This document shows, piece by piece, positions 10,187 through 20,516 of a stretch of DNA of 64,000 bases (positions are counted from its first letter, which is position 1; each line of letters begins with the position of its first letter). The translations under genes were made by a program, and so were the position numbers. The stretch comes from Sanderia malayensis. Taxonomy: Eukaryota > Cnidaria > Scyphozoa > Semaeostomeae > Pelagiidae. The notes beneath the pieces are model-generated. The model did not search any database, was not told the origin of the DNA, and saw only the letters and a list, made by a program, of their open reading frames with translations. The stretch spans positions 620,001 to 684,000 of the forward strand of contig RQOL01000532.1 in assembly GCA_013076295.1 (NCBI GenBank), written 5' to 3'.

Positions 10187-10854
10187 TAGGTGTGGACTAT
10201 GCAGGACCAATAGTCTACAAACAAAAGAGCAAGGAGGGTAAGGCTTACATACTGCTGTATACTTGCAGTTTAACGAGAGCTATACACCTGGAGCTGTTAC
10301 CAAACCAAACAACAGAAGAATTTCTGATGAGTTTGAAGAGGTTCATCGCAAGACGAGGCAGACCTGACAAGATTTACTCTGACAATGGAAGAACATTCGT
10401 TGCAGGAGCAAAGTGGGTGAAGAAAGTCATGAGAAATGAAGAACTGCAGAATGCTTTGACAAGACAGAACATCGTATGGCAATTCAATCTTAGTCGTGCT
10501 CCCTGGTGGGGAGGGCAGTTCGAGCGAATGGTTGGACTCGTAAAGCAGTCGCTTTACAAAACAATTGGCCGTGCAAATCTTACTTGGAACGAGTTGAACG
10601 AAGTCATATTAGACATAGAAGTGACCCTAAACAATCGTCCGTTGAACTATGCTGAAGATGACCTACAGTTGCCAACTTTGACACCCAACATCCTGATACA
10701 TGGTGCACCAAACCTTATTCCAGAGGAAGAAATTGATGAAATCGAGGATAACGATCTGCGAAAGCGAGCAAGATACCTTCGCCGTTGCAAAGACACGTTG
10801 TGGTCCAGATGGACGGGGAGTACGTCAAGGCACTCAGAGAGCGTCACAATCTGA
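10024..10854 (+). CDS. BEL/Pao integrase catalytic core
   Basis: The meaningful part of this frame begins near 10131 and continues the pol reading. It holds the DDE residues of a retroviral-type integrase: GVDYAGPI (~residue 56), YSDNGRTF (~118) and PWWGGQFERMVG with the Glu 47 residues later. PWWGG before the Glu is typical of BEL/Pao integrases. It would insert element cDNA into the host chromosome. It is out of frame with both the upstream RT and the downstream C-terminus, so the unit as assembled is not functional. Confidence 0.88.
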   Translation: MDQTQLLDTQAKTADQEDNQRMLRLQEIPHNCLCNSTKGNLPKDRTEGSRPFQVIGVDYAGPIVYKQKSKEGKAYILLYTCSLTRAIHLELLPNQTTEEFLMSLKRFIARRGRPDKIYSDNGRTFVAGAKWVKKVMRNEELQNALTRQNIVWQFNLSRAPWWGGQFERMVGLVKQSLYKTIGRANLTWNELNEVILDIEVTLNNRPLNYAEDDLQLPTLTPNILIHGAPNLIPEEEIDEIEDNDLRKRARYLRRCKDTLWSRWTGSTSRHSESVTI

Positions 10855-11193
10855 AATACAAGTCAAAAGGTATGAATGCTAAAGAAGGAGATGTAGTCAT
10901 CATTAAAGGCGACGAGCGAAATCGAGGAAAATGGCATTTAGGGGTGATTGTAACAGCTATTCAAAGGCCGTGATGGAGTAGTGAGAGCCGCAAAGCTTCG
11001 TGCAGGGAAGTCATACTTAGAGCGACCAATACAACTCTTATACCCTATGGAATTGTCATGTGACACATGGAAGGAACGAGAAAACACACTTGACCCACAA
11101 GCAAGAGAATTTCGCCGAGGAGGAAAGCCGCCACAGATGCGGAGGCCACCGTCCGAATCATTGCGGAGGAGGAGAATCAAGACCTTTGAGTGA
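10815..11193 (+). pseudogene. BEL/Pao integrase C-terminal tail, in two frames
   Basis: After ~10815 the integrase reading jumps frame (YVKALRERHN, then VVIIKGDERNRGKWHLG, an SH3-like C-terminal integrase segment), and after ~10955 jumps again (VRAAKLRAGKSYLERPIQ LLYPME), ending at 11193 with an Arg-rich tail. The pieces lie in order with no loss of sequence, so single-base indels explain them. Confidence 0.8.
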
Positions 11194-11219
11194 CGTCATA
11201 TTTGATCCTTTTGCGATCA

Positions 11220-11232
11220 AATAGGGGGAGTG
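11220..11232 (+). other. Polypurine tract
   Basis: AATAGGGGGAGTG directly before the 3' LTR; the purine-rich run is the expected primer for plus-strand synthesis. Confidence 0.75.
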
Positions 11233-11725
11233 TGTCGGGAAAGTAGCGTGAATGAAATGACGATTTGAGAACAAGACTATAATATAGATTTATTAGTACC
11301 TTTATTTACGTAATAGATGATTTGTAATGAGAATCCTTCCAGAATATTCTAGTATTTTCGAGTAACGTGATTTTAGTTAGGCCAGCCATTTTGTTAACAC
11401 TTAGATATTATCGTTTAGCCTCGTATTCATAATCAAGGAATTCCAGAACAACCTCGAACATTCTAATCTTTCTAAATATAGTTAATTACGTAACTGCTGA
11501 CTCTGTATGACGGTAAAGTAGCGATGCTGATTAATAATGATAACGTTTCTAGAATTTTCTTGTTTAGAAGATAAATACCGAATTGTAGTTTTTGAGACAG
11601 TAGCATTGGTGAGAGTAGAAGTATTGCGTATGCAAGTATCAACGCTGTGATTACTCTTTTGTGAATCTACTACATTCTGTGAGTCGTGATCTTGTCGTGG
11701 ACACTAACTATACAAATTCCCGACA
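11233..11725 (+). repeat. BEL/Pao 3' LTR
   Basis: 493 bp, same ends as the 5' LTR. Most differences are extra single bases, for example gaatgaaatgacg versus gaatgaatgacg near the start, and agtttttgag versus agttttgag. Confidence 0.95.
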
Positions 11726-12070
11726 TCGGTTTCACCGACCGTAAAAGCTTATTCCTACTCAAGCAATTCGGGCCGGCATGCTTAACCCCCAATTTTTTGA
11801 GATAACATTAAATGGATGAAATTTTCTATAGACTGCGTCCTTAAGCGCTAGAAGCGTCAAGTAAAACCGCCCCCGTTTCCTTCTCATTAAAGTTAGGTTG
11901 AAGTTCAGATTGTTGGAGAAAATTCCCTGCCTATATATTGTTCCAGATTTTTACACTAGAGTTTGAACTTGTATCACCTTATTGCCCCGTGCCGCTTAAT
12001 CGATTCGAAAGATCTCTTTTTGCGTGGACTTTTCTTTAAAACCTTTTACTGAACAATGCCCTGGGCTACG
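11726..12070. other. No gene; continuation of interrupted repeat
   Basis: Resumes the DNA interrupted by the LTR element (tcggtttcaccgaccg). No coding region, RNA gene or clear repeat boundary is visible up to the gap. Confidence 0.5.
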
Positions 12071-12170
12071 NNNNNNNNNNNNNNNNNNNNNNNNNNNNNN
12101 NNNNNNNNNNNNNNNNNNNNNNNNNNNNNNNNNNNNNNNNNNNNNNNNNNNNNNNNNNNNNNNNNNNNNN
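12071..12170. other. Assembly gap, 100 N
   Basis: Exactly 100 N, a conventional placeholder of unknown real size. It hides the left edge of the 5S-U1 array, so the array may be longer than shown. Confidence 0.99.
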
Positions 12171-12345
12171 ACATGGCCAAGACATCTATGGATTACTCAT
12201 CAATTCCTGCTCAAGGTATAGTTTTACTAACTTTAGCATCGAAAAAGCACACAGTCGTCCTGTGTACGTTTGCTTTGCTCGCACTTTTGAACGGACATTA
12301 TGTGAAGTTGAGTGGATGAACTGAGCAATGACCAACGAATCTTTC

Positions 12346-12462
12346 GCCTACGACCATACACCATTAGTATACCGGTTCTCGTCTGATCACCGTAGTCAAG
12401 CATGGTCGGGCCAGGTCAGTACCTGGATGGGTGACCGCCTGGGAACACCTGGTGTTGTCGCC
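12346..12462 (+). rRNA. 5S: 5S rRNA, copy 1
   Basis: Starts GCCTACGACCATAC and ends in the complementary GTAGGC-type 3' strand, as in animal 5S RNA (about 118-120 nt). The internal RNA polymerase III promoter is visible: A box AGTCAAGCATGG, intermediate element GGGCCAGG and C box GGATGGGTGACCGCCTGG. A T-run (12474-12482) shortly after the 3' end is the expected Pol III terminator. This copy lacks one C in the CCACC run and ends gtcgcc instead of gtaggc, which weakens the terminal helix. The rRNA would join the large ribosomal subunit. Because many near-identical copies follow, the function of any single copy cannot be judged. Confidence 0.95.
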
Positions 12463-12659
12463 TTAATTTTTGATTTTTTTTCAAGTTTTACAACAATGAT
12501 AGCAAGCATGCTGAGGCTTTTGACACTCTAGGGTTCAGCTGTATCGTGTAAACATAATTATGCATGTTTATTTTTGCAATGATGTGTTTAAATCTTGCGC
12601 TCCTCGTGAGTGTAGTGAGAAGAATAGCCATGGTCAAGAGTGACGGCTCCGAGAATCTC

Positions 12660-12815
12660 ATACTTGCATGATGGGCAAGAAAACATGATCACCAAGGTGT
12701 TTCCTCCATTGCGGGTATTCCATTGCTTGCCTTGGCGGACCGGTGCGATGGCTGGAAAGGCTAGTAGCTCGAGAGTACCATATTTGGTAGGGGCACTGTC
12801 TTCGCGCAATCCGTC
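12660..12815 (+). ncRNA. U1: U1 snRNA variant, copy 1
   Basis: Aligns over its whole length with U1: 5' arm ATACTTGCATG, stem-loop I CATGATCACCAAGGTG, stem-loop II TCCATTGC, then GACCGGTGCGATGG, Sm-like site ATATTTGGTAG and stem-loop IV TCTTCGCGC. U1 pairs with the 5' splice site in the spliceosome. Here the arm has G at position 7 and A at position 9 (canonical A and C). The loop-I G that the U1-70K protein normally meets is C (CACC for CACG). Downstream lies a 3'-box-like AAAGTGA. This copy has several single-base losses compared with its neighbours (156 nt instead of ~166). Confidence 0.85.
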
Positions 12816-13050
12816 TTAAAGTGAATAAAAACATCGCGAAGAACATGCAATAACCTTGCCATTCGCAACAAATAGTGCAACATGGCAGGACTCTGTGGAT
12901 TACTCATCATTCCTGCTCAAGGTATAGTTATACTACCTTTAGCATCGAAAAAGCACACAGTCGTCCTGTGTACGTTTGCTTTGCTCGCACTTTCCTATGG
13001 ACATACTGTGAAGTTGAGTGGATGAACTGAGCAATGACAACGAATCTTTC

Positions 13051-13167
13051 GCCTACGACCATACCACCATGACATACCGGTTCTCGTTTGATCACCGTAG
13101 TCAAGCATGGTCGGGCCAGGTCAGTACCTGGATGGGTGACCGCCTGGGAACACCTGGTGTTGTAGGC
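13051..13167 (+). rRNA. 5S: 5S rRNA, copy 2 (U1-less unit)
   Basis: 117 nt; GACAT replaces GAGTAT and CGTTTG replaces CGTCTG. The next 5S follows after only 223 bp because the U1 gene and its flanks are deleted between two CAACAAT runs (~13196-13210). Confidence 0.93.
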
Positions 13168-13390
13168 CTAAATTTTGATTTTTTTTTCAAGTTTTACAAC
13201 AATGACAACAATGCAACATGGACAGGACATCTGTGGATTACTCATCAATTCCTGATGAAGGTATAGTTATACTACCTTTATCATCGAAAAAGAACACAGT
13301 CGTCCTGTGTACGTTTGCTTTGCTCGCACTTTTGCACGGACATTATGTGAAGTTGAGTGGATGAACTGAGCAATGACCAACGAATCTTTC

Positions 13391-13507
13391 GCCTACGACC
13401 ATACCACCATGAGTATACCGGTTCTCGTCTGATCACCGTAGTCAAGCATGGTCGGGCCAGGTCAGTACCTGGATGGGTGACCGCCTGGGAACACCTGGTG
13501 TTGTAGC
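13391..13507 (+). rRNA. 5S: 5S rRNA, copy 3
   Basis: Matches the array consensus through A, intermediate and C boxes; one G is missing from the final gtaggc. T-run follows at 13519. Confidence 0.94.
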
Positions 13508-13705
13508 CTTAAATTTTGATTTTTTTTTCAAGTTTTACAACAATGATAGCAAGCATGCTGAGGCTTTTGACACTCTAGGGTTCAGCTGTATCGTGTAAAC
13601 ATAATTATGCATGTTTATTTTTGCAATGATGTGTTGAAATCTTGCGCTCCTCGTGAGTGTAGTGAGAAGAATAGCCATGGTCACAGTGACGGCTCCGAGA
13701 ATCTC

Positions 13706-13871
13706 ATACTTGCATGATGGGCAAGAAAACATGATCACCAAGGTGTTTCCTCCATTGCGAGGTATTCCATTGCATTTGCGCTTGGCGGACCGGTGCGATG
13801 GCTGGAAAGGCTAGTAGCTCGAGAGTACCATATTTGGTAGGGGGCACCTGTCTTCGCGCTAATTCCGTCCT
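13706..13871 (+). ncRNA. U1: U1 snRNA variant, copy 3
   Basis: 166 nt, full length, arm ATACTTGCATG, Sm-like ATATTTGGTAG, followed by AAAGTGAGA, an exact match to the animal snRNA 3'-box core AAA-Pu-NN-AGA. Good reference copy for the array. Confidence 0.9.
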
Positions 13872-14108
13872 TAAAGTGAGAATAAAAACATCGCGAAGAA
13901 CTTGCAATAACCTTGCCATTCGTAACAATATAGTTGCAACATGGACAGGACATCTGTGGATTACTCATCATTCCTGTGAAGGTATAGTTTACTACCTTTA
14001 TCATCGAAAAAGCACACAGTCGTCCTGTGTACTTTGCTTTGCTCGCACTTTTGCACGGACATTATGTGAAGTGAGTGGATGAACTGAGCAATGACCAACG
14101 AATCTTTC

Positions 14109-14226
14109 GCCTACGACCATACCACCATGAGTATACCGGTTCTCGTCTGATCACCGTAGTCAAGCATGGTCGGGCCATGTCAGTACCTGGATGGGTGACC
14201 GCCTGGGAACACCTGGTGTTGTAGGC
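14109..14226 (+). rRNA. 5S: 5S rRNA, copy 4
   Basis: 118 nt; GGGCCATG replaces GGGCCAGG in the intermediate element, otherwise consensus. Confidence 0.93.
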
Positions 14227-14421
14227 TTATTTTGATTTTTTTTTCACATTTACAACAATGATAGCAAGCATGCTGAGGCTTTTGACACTCTAGGGTTCAG
14301 CTGTATCGTGTAAACATAATTATGCATGTTTATTTTTGCAATGATGTGTTGAAATCTTGCGCTCCTCGTGAGTGTAGTGAGAAGAATAGCCATGGTCAGC
14401 AGTGACGGCTCCGAGAATCTC

Positions 14422-14578
14422 ATACTTGCATCATGGGCAAGAAAACATGATCACCAAGGTGTTTCCTCCATTGCGAGGGTATTCCATTGCATTTGCGCTT
14501 GGCGGACCGTGCGATGCTGAAGGCTAGTAGCTCGAGCACATATTTGGTAGGGGCACTTGCCTTCGCTCTATTCCTCCT
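14422..14578 (+). ncRNA. U1: U1 snRNA variant, copy 4 (indel-rich)
   Basis: Arm ATACTTGCATC (G11 to C). From ~14508 onward about nine bases are missing compared with other copies (gcgatgctga, ctcgagcaca, cttcgctcta). The loss of scattered single bases looks like uncorrected read error or a decayed copy. Confidence 0.75.
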
Positions 14579-14807
14579 TAAAGTGACAAGAAAAACATCC
14601 GAAGAATTGCAATAACCTTGCCATTCAACAATATAGTTGCAACATGGACAGACATCTATGGATTACTCATCATTCCTGAAGGTATAGTTACTACCTTTAG
14701 CATCGAAAAAGCACACAGTCGTCCTGTGTACGTTTGCTTTGCTCGCACTTTGCATGGACATTATGTGAAGTTGAGTGGATGAACTGAGCAATGACAACGA
14801 ATCTTTC

Positions 14808-14925
14808 GCCTACGACCATACCACCATGAGTATACCGGTTCTCGTTTGATCACCGTAGTCAAGCATGGTCGGGCCAGGTCAGTACCTGGATGGGTGACCG
14901 CCTGGGAACACCTGGTGTTGTAGGC
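14808..14925 (+). rRNA. 5S: 5S rRNA, copy 5 (U1-less unit)
   Basis: 118 nt, carries the CGTTTG variant of copy 2 and the same U1 deletion behind it. Copies 5-6-7 repeat the layout of 2-3-4 at a distance of 1757 bp. Confidence 0.94.
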
Positions 14926-15147
14926 CTAAATTTGATTTTTTTTTCAAGTTTTACAACAATGACAACAATGCAACATGGACAGGACATCTGTGGATTACTC
15001 ATCAATTCCTGATGAAGGTATAGTTATACTACCTTTATCATCGAAAAAGAACACAGTCGTCCTGTGTACGTTTGCTTTGCTCGCACTTTTGCACGGACAT
15101 TATGTGAAGTTGAGTGGATGAACTGAGCAATGACCAACGAATCTTTC

Positions 15148-15265
15148 GCCTACGACCATACCACCATGAGTATACCGGTTCTCGTCTGATCACCGTAGTC
15201 AAGCATGGTCGGGCCAGGTCAGTACCTGGATGGGTGACCGCCTGGGAACACCTGGTGTTGTAGGC
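15148..15265 (+). rRNA. 5S: 5S rRNA, copy 6
   Basis: 118 nt and equal to the consensus of the array in every promoter box; the best candidate for an active gene by sequence. Confidence 0.95.
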
Positions 15266-15464
15266 CTTAAATTTTGATTTTTTTTTCAAGTTTTACAACA
15301 ATGATAGCAAGCATGCTGAGGCTTTTGACACTCTAGGGTTCAGCTGTATCGTGTAAACATAATTATGCATGTTTATTTTTGCAATGATGTGTTGAAATCT
15401 TGCGCTCCTCGTGAGTGTAGTGAGAAGAATAGCCATGGTCAGCAGTGACGGCTCCGAGAATCTC

Positions 15465-15629
15465 ATACTTGCATGATGGGCAAGAAAACATGATCACCAA
15501 GGTGTTTCCTCCATTGCGAGGTATTCCATTGCATTTGCGCTTGGCGGACCGGTGCGATGGCTGGAAAGGCTAGTAGCTCGAGAGTACCATATTTGGTAGG
15601 GGCACCTGTCTTCGCGCTAATTCCGTCCT
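15465..15629 (+). ncRNA. U1: U1 snRNA variant, copy 6
   Basis: 165 nt, arm ATACTTGCATG, Sm-like ATATTTGG, 3' box AAAGTGAGA. Nearly identical to copy 3. Confidence 0.9.
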
Positions 15630-15871
15630 TAAAGTGAGAATAAAAACATCGCGAAGAACTTGCAATAACCTTGCCATTCGTAACAATATAGTTGCAACAT
15701 GGACAGGACATCTGTGGATTACTCATCAATTCCTGATGAAGGTATAGTTATACTACCTTTATCATCGAAAAAGCACACAGTCGTCCTGTGTACGTTTGCT
15801 TTGCTCCGCACTTTTGACGGACATTATGTGAAGTTGAGTGGATGAACTGAGCAATGACCAACGAATCTTTT

Positions 15872-15986
15872 GCCTACGACCATACCACCATGAGTATACC
15901 GGTTCTCGTCTGATCACCGTAGTCAAGCAGGCCGGGCCAGGTCAGTACCTGGATGGTGACCGCTGGGAACACCTGGTGTTCTAGGC
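15872..15986 (+). rRNA. 5S: 5S rRNA, copy 7 (weakened)
   Basis: 115 nt; A-box region reads AAGCAGGCCGG, the C box lacks one G and one C (GGATGGTGACCGCTGGG) and the end is ctaggc. Likely poor promoter. Confidence 0.9.
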
Positions 15987-16185
15987 CTTAATTTTCATTT
16001 TTATTTCAACTTTTACCACATTGATAGCTAAGCATGCTGAGGCTTTTGACACTCTAGGGTTCAGCTGTATCGTGTAAACATAATTATGCATGTTATTTTG
16101 TGCTATGATGTGTTGAAATCTTGCGCTCCTAGTGAGTCAAGTAAGAAGAAAAGCCATTGTTAGCAGTGACGGCTCCGAGAATTTC

Positions 16186-16350
16186 ATACTTGCATGATGG
16201 GCACGAAAACATGATCACCATGGTGTTTCCTCCATTGCCAGGGTGTTCCATTGCATTTGCACTTGGAGGACCGGTGCGATGGCTGGAAAGGCTAGTAGAT
16301 CGAGAGTACCATATTTCGTAGGGGCACCTGTCTTCGCGCCAATTCCGACA
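16186..16350 (+). ncRNA. U1: U1 snRNA variant, copy 7
   Basis: 165 nt, arm ATACTTGCATG; Sm-like site reads ATATTTCGTAG, with a C inside the GG pair, and stem IV ends CCGACA. Probably impaired in Sm binding. Confidence 0.85.
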
Positions 16351-16592
16351 TTAAAGTGACATAAAAAACATCGCGAAGAACTTGCAATGACCTTGCCATT
16401 CGCAACAATCCAGGTGCAACATGGCAGGACCTCTGTGGATTACTCATCCTATCCTGCTGAAGGTATAGTTATGCTACCTTTAGCATCAAAAAAGCACACA
16501 GTCGTCCTGTGTACGTTTGCTTTGCTCGCACTTTCCTATGGACATACTGTGAAGTTGAGTGGATGAACTGAGCAATGACCAACGAATCTTTC

Positions 16593-16710
16593 GCCTAAGA
16601 CCATACCACCATGAGTATACCGGTTCTCGTCTGATCACCGTAGTCAAGCATGGTCGGGCCTGGTCAGTACCTGGATGGGTGACCGCCTGGGAACATCTGG
16701 TGTTGCAGGC
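16593..16710 (+). rRNA. 5S: 5S rRNA, copy 8
   Basis: 118 nt; GCCTAAGACC at the start and gcaggc at the end, GGGCCTGG in the intermediate element (as in vertebrate 5S). First copy of the two-unit higher-order repeat, type 'a'. Confidence 0.93.
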
Positions 16711-16901
16711 CTAAATTTTGATTTTTTTTTCAAGTTTTACCACAATGATAGCAAGCATGCTGAGGCTTTTGACACTCTTGGGTTCAGCTGTATCGTGTAA
16801 ACATAATTATGCATGTTATTTTTCTATGATGATGTTGAAATCTGCATCCTCATGAGTCCAGTGGAAGAATAGCCATGGTCAGCAGTGACGCTCCGAGATT
16901 C

Positions 16902-17067
16902 ATACTTGCATGATGGGCAAGAAAACATGATCACCAAGGTGTTTCCTCCATTGCGAGGGTATCCCATTGTATTTGCGCTTGGCGGACCGGTGCGATGGCT
17001 GGAAAGGCTAGTAGCTCGAAAGTACCATATTTGGTAGGGGCACCTGTCTTCGCGCTAATTCCGTCCT
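16902..17067 (+). ncRNA. U1: U1 snRNA variant, copy 8
   Basis: 166 nt, arm ATACTTGCATG, Sm-like ATATTTGG, 3' flank AAAGTGACAAGA. Confidence 0.88.
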
Positions 17068-17308
17068 TAAAGTGACAAGAAAAACATCGCAAAGAACTTG
17101 CAATAACCTTGCCGTTCGCAACAATCCAGGTGCAACATGGGCAGGACATCTGTGGATTACTCATCCATTCCTGCAGAAGGTATAGTTATACTACCTTTGG
17201 CATCGAAAAAGCACACAGTCGCCCTGTCTACGTTTGCTTTGCTCGCACTTTCTATGGACATTATGTGAAGTTCAGTGGATGAACTGAGCAATGACCAACA
17301 AATCTTTC

Positions 17309-17425
17309 GCCTACGACCATACCACCATGAGTATTCTGGTTCTCCTCTGATCACCGTAGTCAAGCATGGACGGGCAGGTCAGTACCTGGATGGGTGACCG
17401 CCTGGGAACACCTGGTGTTGCAGGC
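17309..17425 (+). rRNA. 5S: 5S rRNA, copy 9
   Basis: 117 nt, type 'b': AGTATTCTGG, CTCCTCTG, ATGGACGGGCAGG. The intermediate element is altered (GGGCAGG). Confidence 0.91.
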
Positions 17426-17622
17426 CTAATTTTGATTTTTTATTTCAAGTTTTACAACAATGATAGCAAGCATGCTGAGGCTTTTGACACTCTTGGGTTG
17501 AGCTGTATCGTGTAAACATAATTATGCATGTTTATTTTTCTATGATGTGTTGAAATCTTGCACTCCTCGTGAGTCCAGTAGGAAGAATAGCCATGGTCAG
17601 CAGTGACGGCTCCGAGAACTTC

Positions 17623-17789
17623 ATACTTGCATGATGGGCAAGAAAACATGATCACCAAGGTGTTTCCTCCATTGCGAGGGTATCCCATTGTATTTGCGCT
17701 TGGCGGACCGGTGCGATGGCTGGAAAGGCTAGTAGCTCGAGAGTACCATGTTTGGTAGGGGGCACCTGTCTTCGCGCTAATTCCGTCCT
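17623..17789 (+). ncRNA. U1: U1 snRNA variant, copy 9
   Basis: 167 nt, arm ATACTTGCATG preceded by gagaacttc. Sm-like site is ATGTTTGG, with the A before the U run changed to G; this change is shared by copies 9-13. Confidence 0.87.
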
Positions 17790-18032
17790 TAAAGTGACAA
17801 GAAAAACATCGCGAAGAACTTGCAATAACCTTGCCATTCGCAACAATCCAGGTGCAACATGGGCAGGACCTCTGTGGATTACTCATCCCTATCCTGCTGA
17901 AGGTATAGTTATGCTACCTTTAGCATCAAAAAAGCACACAGTCGTCCTGTGTACGTTTGCTTTGCTCGCACTTTCCTATGGACATACTGTGAAGTTGAGT
18001 GGATGAACTGAGCAATGACCAACGAATCTTTC

Positions 18033-18151
18033 GCCTACGACCATACCACCATGAGTATACCGGTTCTCGTCTGATCACCGTAGTCAAGCATGGTCGGGCC
18101 TGGTCAGTACCTGGATGGGTGACCGCCTGGGAACACCTGGTGTTGCAGGGC
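18033..18151 (+). rRNA. 5S: 5S rRNA, copy 10
   Basis: 119 nt, type 'a' with GGGCCTGG; ends gcagggc with one extra G. Confidence 0.93.
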
Positions 18152-18348
18152 CTAAATTTTGATTTTTTTTTCAAGTTTTACAACAATGATAGCAAGCATG
18201 CTGAGGCTTTTGACACTCTTGGGTTCAGCTGTATCGTGTAAACATAATTATGCATGTTCATTTTTCTATGATGTGTTGAAATCTTGCACTCCTCATGAGT
18301 CCAGTAGGAAGAATAGCCATGGTCAGCAGTGACGGCTCCGAGACCTTC

Positions 18349-18513
18349 ATACTTGCATGATGGGCAAGAAAACATGATCACCAAGGTGTTTCCTCCATTG
18401 CGAGGGTATCCCATTGTATTTGCGCTTGGCGGACCGGTGCGATGGCTGGAAAGGCTAGTAGCTCGAAGTACCATGTTTGGTAGGGGCACCTGTCTTCGCG
18501 CTAATTCCGTCCT
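18349..18513 (+). ncRNA. U1: U1 snRNA variant, copy 10
   Basis: 165 nt, preceded by gagaccttc (the alternating subtype of the two-unit repeat); Sm-like ATGTTTGG. Confidence 0.87.
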
Positions 18514-18754
18514 TAAAGTGACAAGAAAAACATCGCAAAGAACTTGCAATAACCTTGCCGTTCGCAACAATCCAGGTGCAACATGGGCAGGACATCTGTG
18601 GATTACTCATCCATTCCTGCAGAAGGTATAGTTATACTACCTTTGGCATCGAAAAAGCACACAGTCGTCCTGTCTACGTTTGCTTTGCTCGCACTTTTCT
18701 ATGGACATTATGTGAAGTTCAGTGGATGAACTGAGCAATGACCAACAATCTTTC

Positions 18755-18873
18755 GCCTACGACCATACCACCATGAGTATTCTGGTTCTCCTCTGATCAC
18801 CGTAGTCAAGCATGGACGGGCAAGGTCAGTACCTGGATGGGTGACCGCCTGGGAACACCTGGTGTTGCAGGGC
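18755..18873 (+). rRNA. 5S: 5S rRNA, copy 11
   Basis: 119 nt, type 'b' (TTCTGG, CTCCTCTG, GGACGGGCAAGG), ends gcagggc. Confidence 0.91.
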
Positions 18874-19069
18874 CTAAATTTTGATTTTTTTTTCAAGTTT
18901 ACAACAATGATAGCAAGCATGCTGAGGCTTTTGACACTCTTGGGTTGAGCTGTATCGTGTAAACATAATTATGCATGTTTATTTTTCTATGATGTGTTGA
19001 AATCTTGCACTCCTCGTGAGTCCAGTAGGAAGAATAGCCATGGTCAGCAGTGACGGCTCCGAGAACTTC

Positions 19070-19236
19070 ATACTTGCATGATGGGCAAGAAAACATGATC
19101 ACCAAGGTGTTTCCTCCATTGCGAGGGTATCCCATTGTATTTGCGCTTGGCGGACCGGTGCGATGGCTGGAAAGGCTAGTAGCTCGAGAGTACCATGTTT
19201 GGTAGGGGGCACCTGTCTTCGCGCTAATTCCGTCCT
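19070..19236 (+). ncRNA. U1: U1 snRNA variant, copy 11
   Basis: 167 nt, identical over most of its length to copy 9, 1447 bp upstream; Sm-like ATGTTTGG. Confidence 0.87.
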
Positions 19237-19478
19237 TAAAGTGACAAGAAAAACATCGCGAAGAACTTGCAATAACCTTGCCATTCGCAACAATCCAGGT
19301 GCAACATGGGCAGGACCTCTGTGGATTACTCAACCCTATCCTGCTGAAGGTATAGTTATGCTACCTTTAGCATCAAAAAGCACACAGTCGTCCTGTGTAC
19401 GTTTGCTTTGCTCGCACTTTCCTATGGACATACTGTGAAGTTGAGTGGATGAACTGAGCAATGACCAACGAATCTTTC

Positions 19479-19596
19479 GCCTAAGACCATACCACCATGA
19501 GTATACCGGTTCTCGTCTGATCACCGTAGTCAAGCATGGCCGGGCCTGGTCAGTACCTGGATGGGTGACCGCCTGGGAACACCTGGTGTTGCAGGC
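19479..19596 (+). rRNA. 5S: 5S rRNA, copy 12
   Basis: 118 nt, type 'a'; GCCTAAGACC start as in copy 8, CATGGCCGGGCCTGG in the A/intermediate region. Confidence 0.92.
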
Positions 19597-19791
19597 CTAA
19601 TTTTGATTTTTTTTCAAGTTTTACAACAATGATAGCAAGCATGCTGAGGCTTTTGACACTCTTGGGTTCAGCTGTATCGTGTAAACATAATTATGCATGT
19701 TCATTTTTCTATGATGTGTTGAAATCTTGCACTCCTCATGAGTCCAGTAGGAGGAATAGCCATGGTCAGCAGTGACGGCTCCGAGACCTTC

Positions 19792-19958
19792 ATACTTGCA
19801 TGATGGGCAAGAAAACATGATCACCAAGGTGTTTCCTCCATTGCGAGGGTATCCCATTGTATTTGCGCTTGGCGGACCGGTGCGATGGCTGGAAAGGCTA
19901 GTAGCTCGAAAGTACCATGTTTGGTAGGGGGCACCTGTCTTCGCGCTAATTCCGTCCT
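19792..19958 (+). ncRNA. U1: U1 snRNA variant, copy 12
   Basis: 167 nt, preceded by gagacctt as copy 10; Sm-like ATGTTTGG. Confidence 0.87.
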
Positions 19959-20199
19959 TAAAGTGACAAGAAAAACATCGCAAAGAACTTGCAATAACCT
20001 TGCCGTTCGCAACAATCCAGGTGCAACATGGGCAGGACATCTGTGGATTACTCATCCATTCCTGCAGAAGGTATAGTTATACTACCTTTGGCATCGAAAA
20101 AGCACACAGTCGTCCTGTTACGTTTGCTTTGCTCGCACTTTTCTATGGACATTATGTGAAGTTCAGTGGATGAACTGAGCAATGACCAACAAATCTTTC

Positions 20200-20318
20200 A
20201 CCTACGACCATACCACCATGAGTATTCTGGTTCTCCTCTGATCACCGTAGTCAAGCATGGACGGGCAAGGTCAGTACCTGGATGGGTGACCGCCTGGGAA
20301 CACCTGGTGTTGCAGGGC
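20200..20318 (+). rRNA. 5S: 5S rRNA, copy 13
   Basis: 119 nt, type 'b', starts ACCTACGACC (first base A), ends gcagggc. Confidence 0.9.
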
Positions 20319-20516
20319 CTAAATTTTGATTTTTTTTTTCAAGTTTTACAACAATGATAGCAAGCATGCTGAGGCTTTTGACACTCTTGGGTTGAGCTGT
20401 ATCGTGTAAACATAATTATGCATGTTTATTTTTCTATGATGTGTTGAAATCTTGCACTCCTCGTGAGTCCAGTAGGAAGAATAGCCATGGTCAGCAGTGA
20501 CGGCTCCGAGAACTTC

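Larger units (their letters stand above)
5434..11725 (+). mobile_element. BEL/Pao LTR retrotransposon, nearly complete
   Basis: A 6.29-kb element bounded by two LTRs with ends TGTCGGGA and TCCCGACA. The target bases TCGG occur immediately before (5430-5433) and after (11726-11729) the element; ATCGG would be possible if the last A of the LTR is counted as target. Internal order is PBS, Gag with zinc knuckles, aspartic protease, RT, RNase H, integrase, polypurine tract. This order with integrase last, and the RT/RNase H/integrase signatures, are those of the BEL/Pao superfamily. No envelope-like ORF is seen. The LTRs differ by about two substitutions and six single-base indels in ~490 bp, so the insertion is recent, or the differences partly reflect assembly error. 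It interrupts an older repeat (cagcaaatcgg before, tttcaccgaccg after). Confidence 0.93.

Noticed and set aside
12180..12345. Spliced-leader RNA or another snRNA in the U1-to-5S spacer (gaaggtatagtt resembles a donor site)
   Set aside because: No Sm site or 3' hairpin of the right type follows, and the donor-like word is not in a recognisable SL context.
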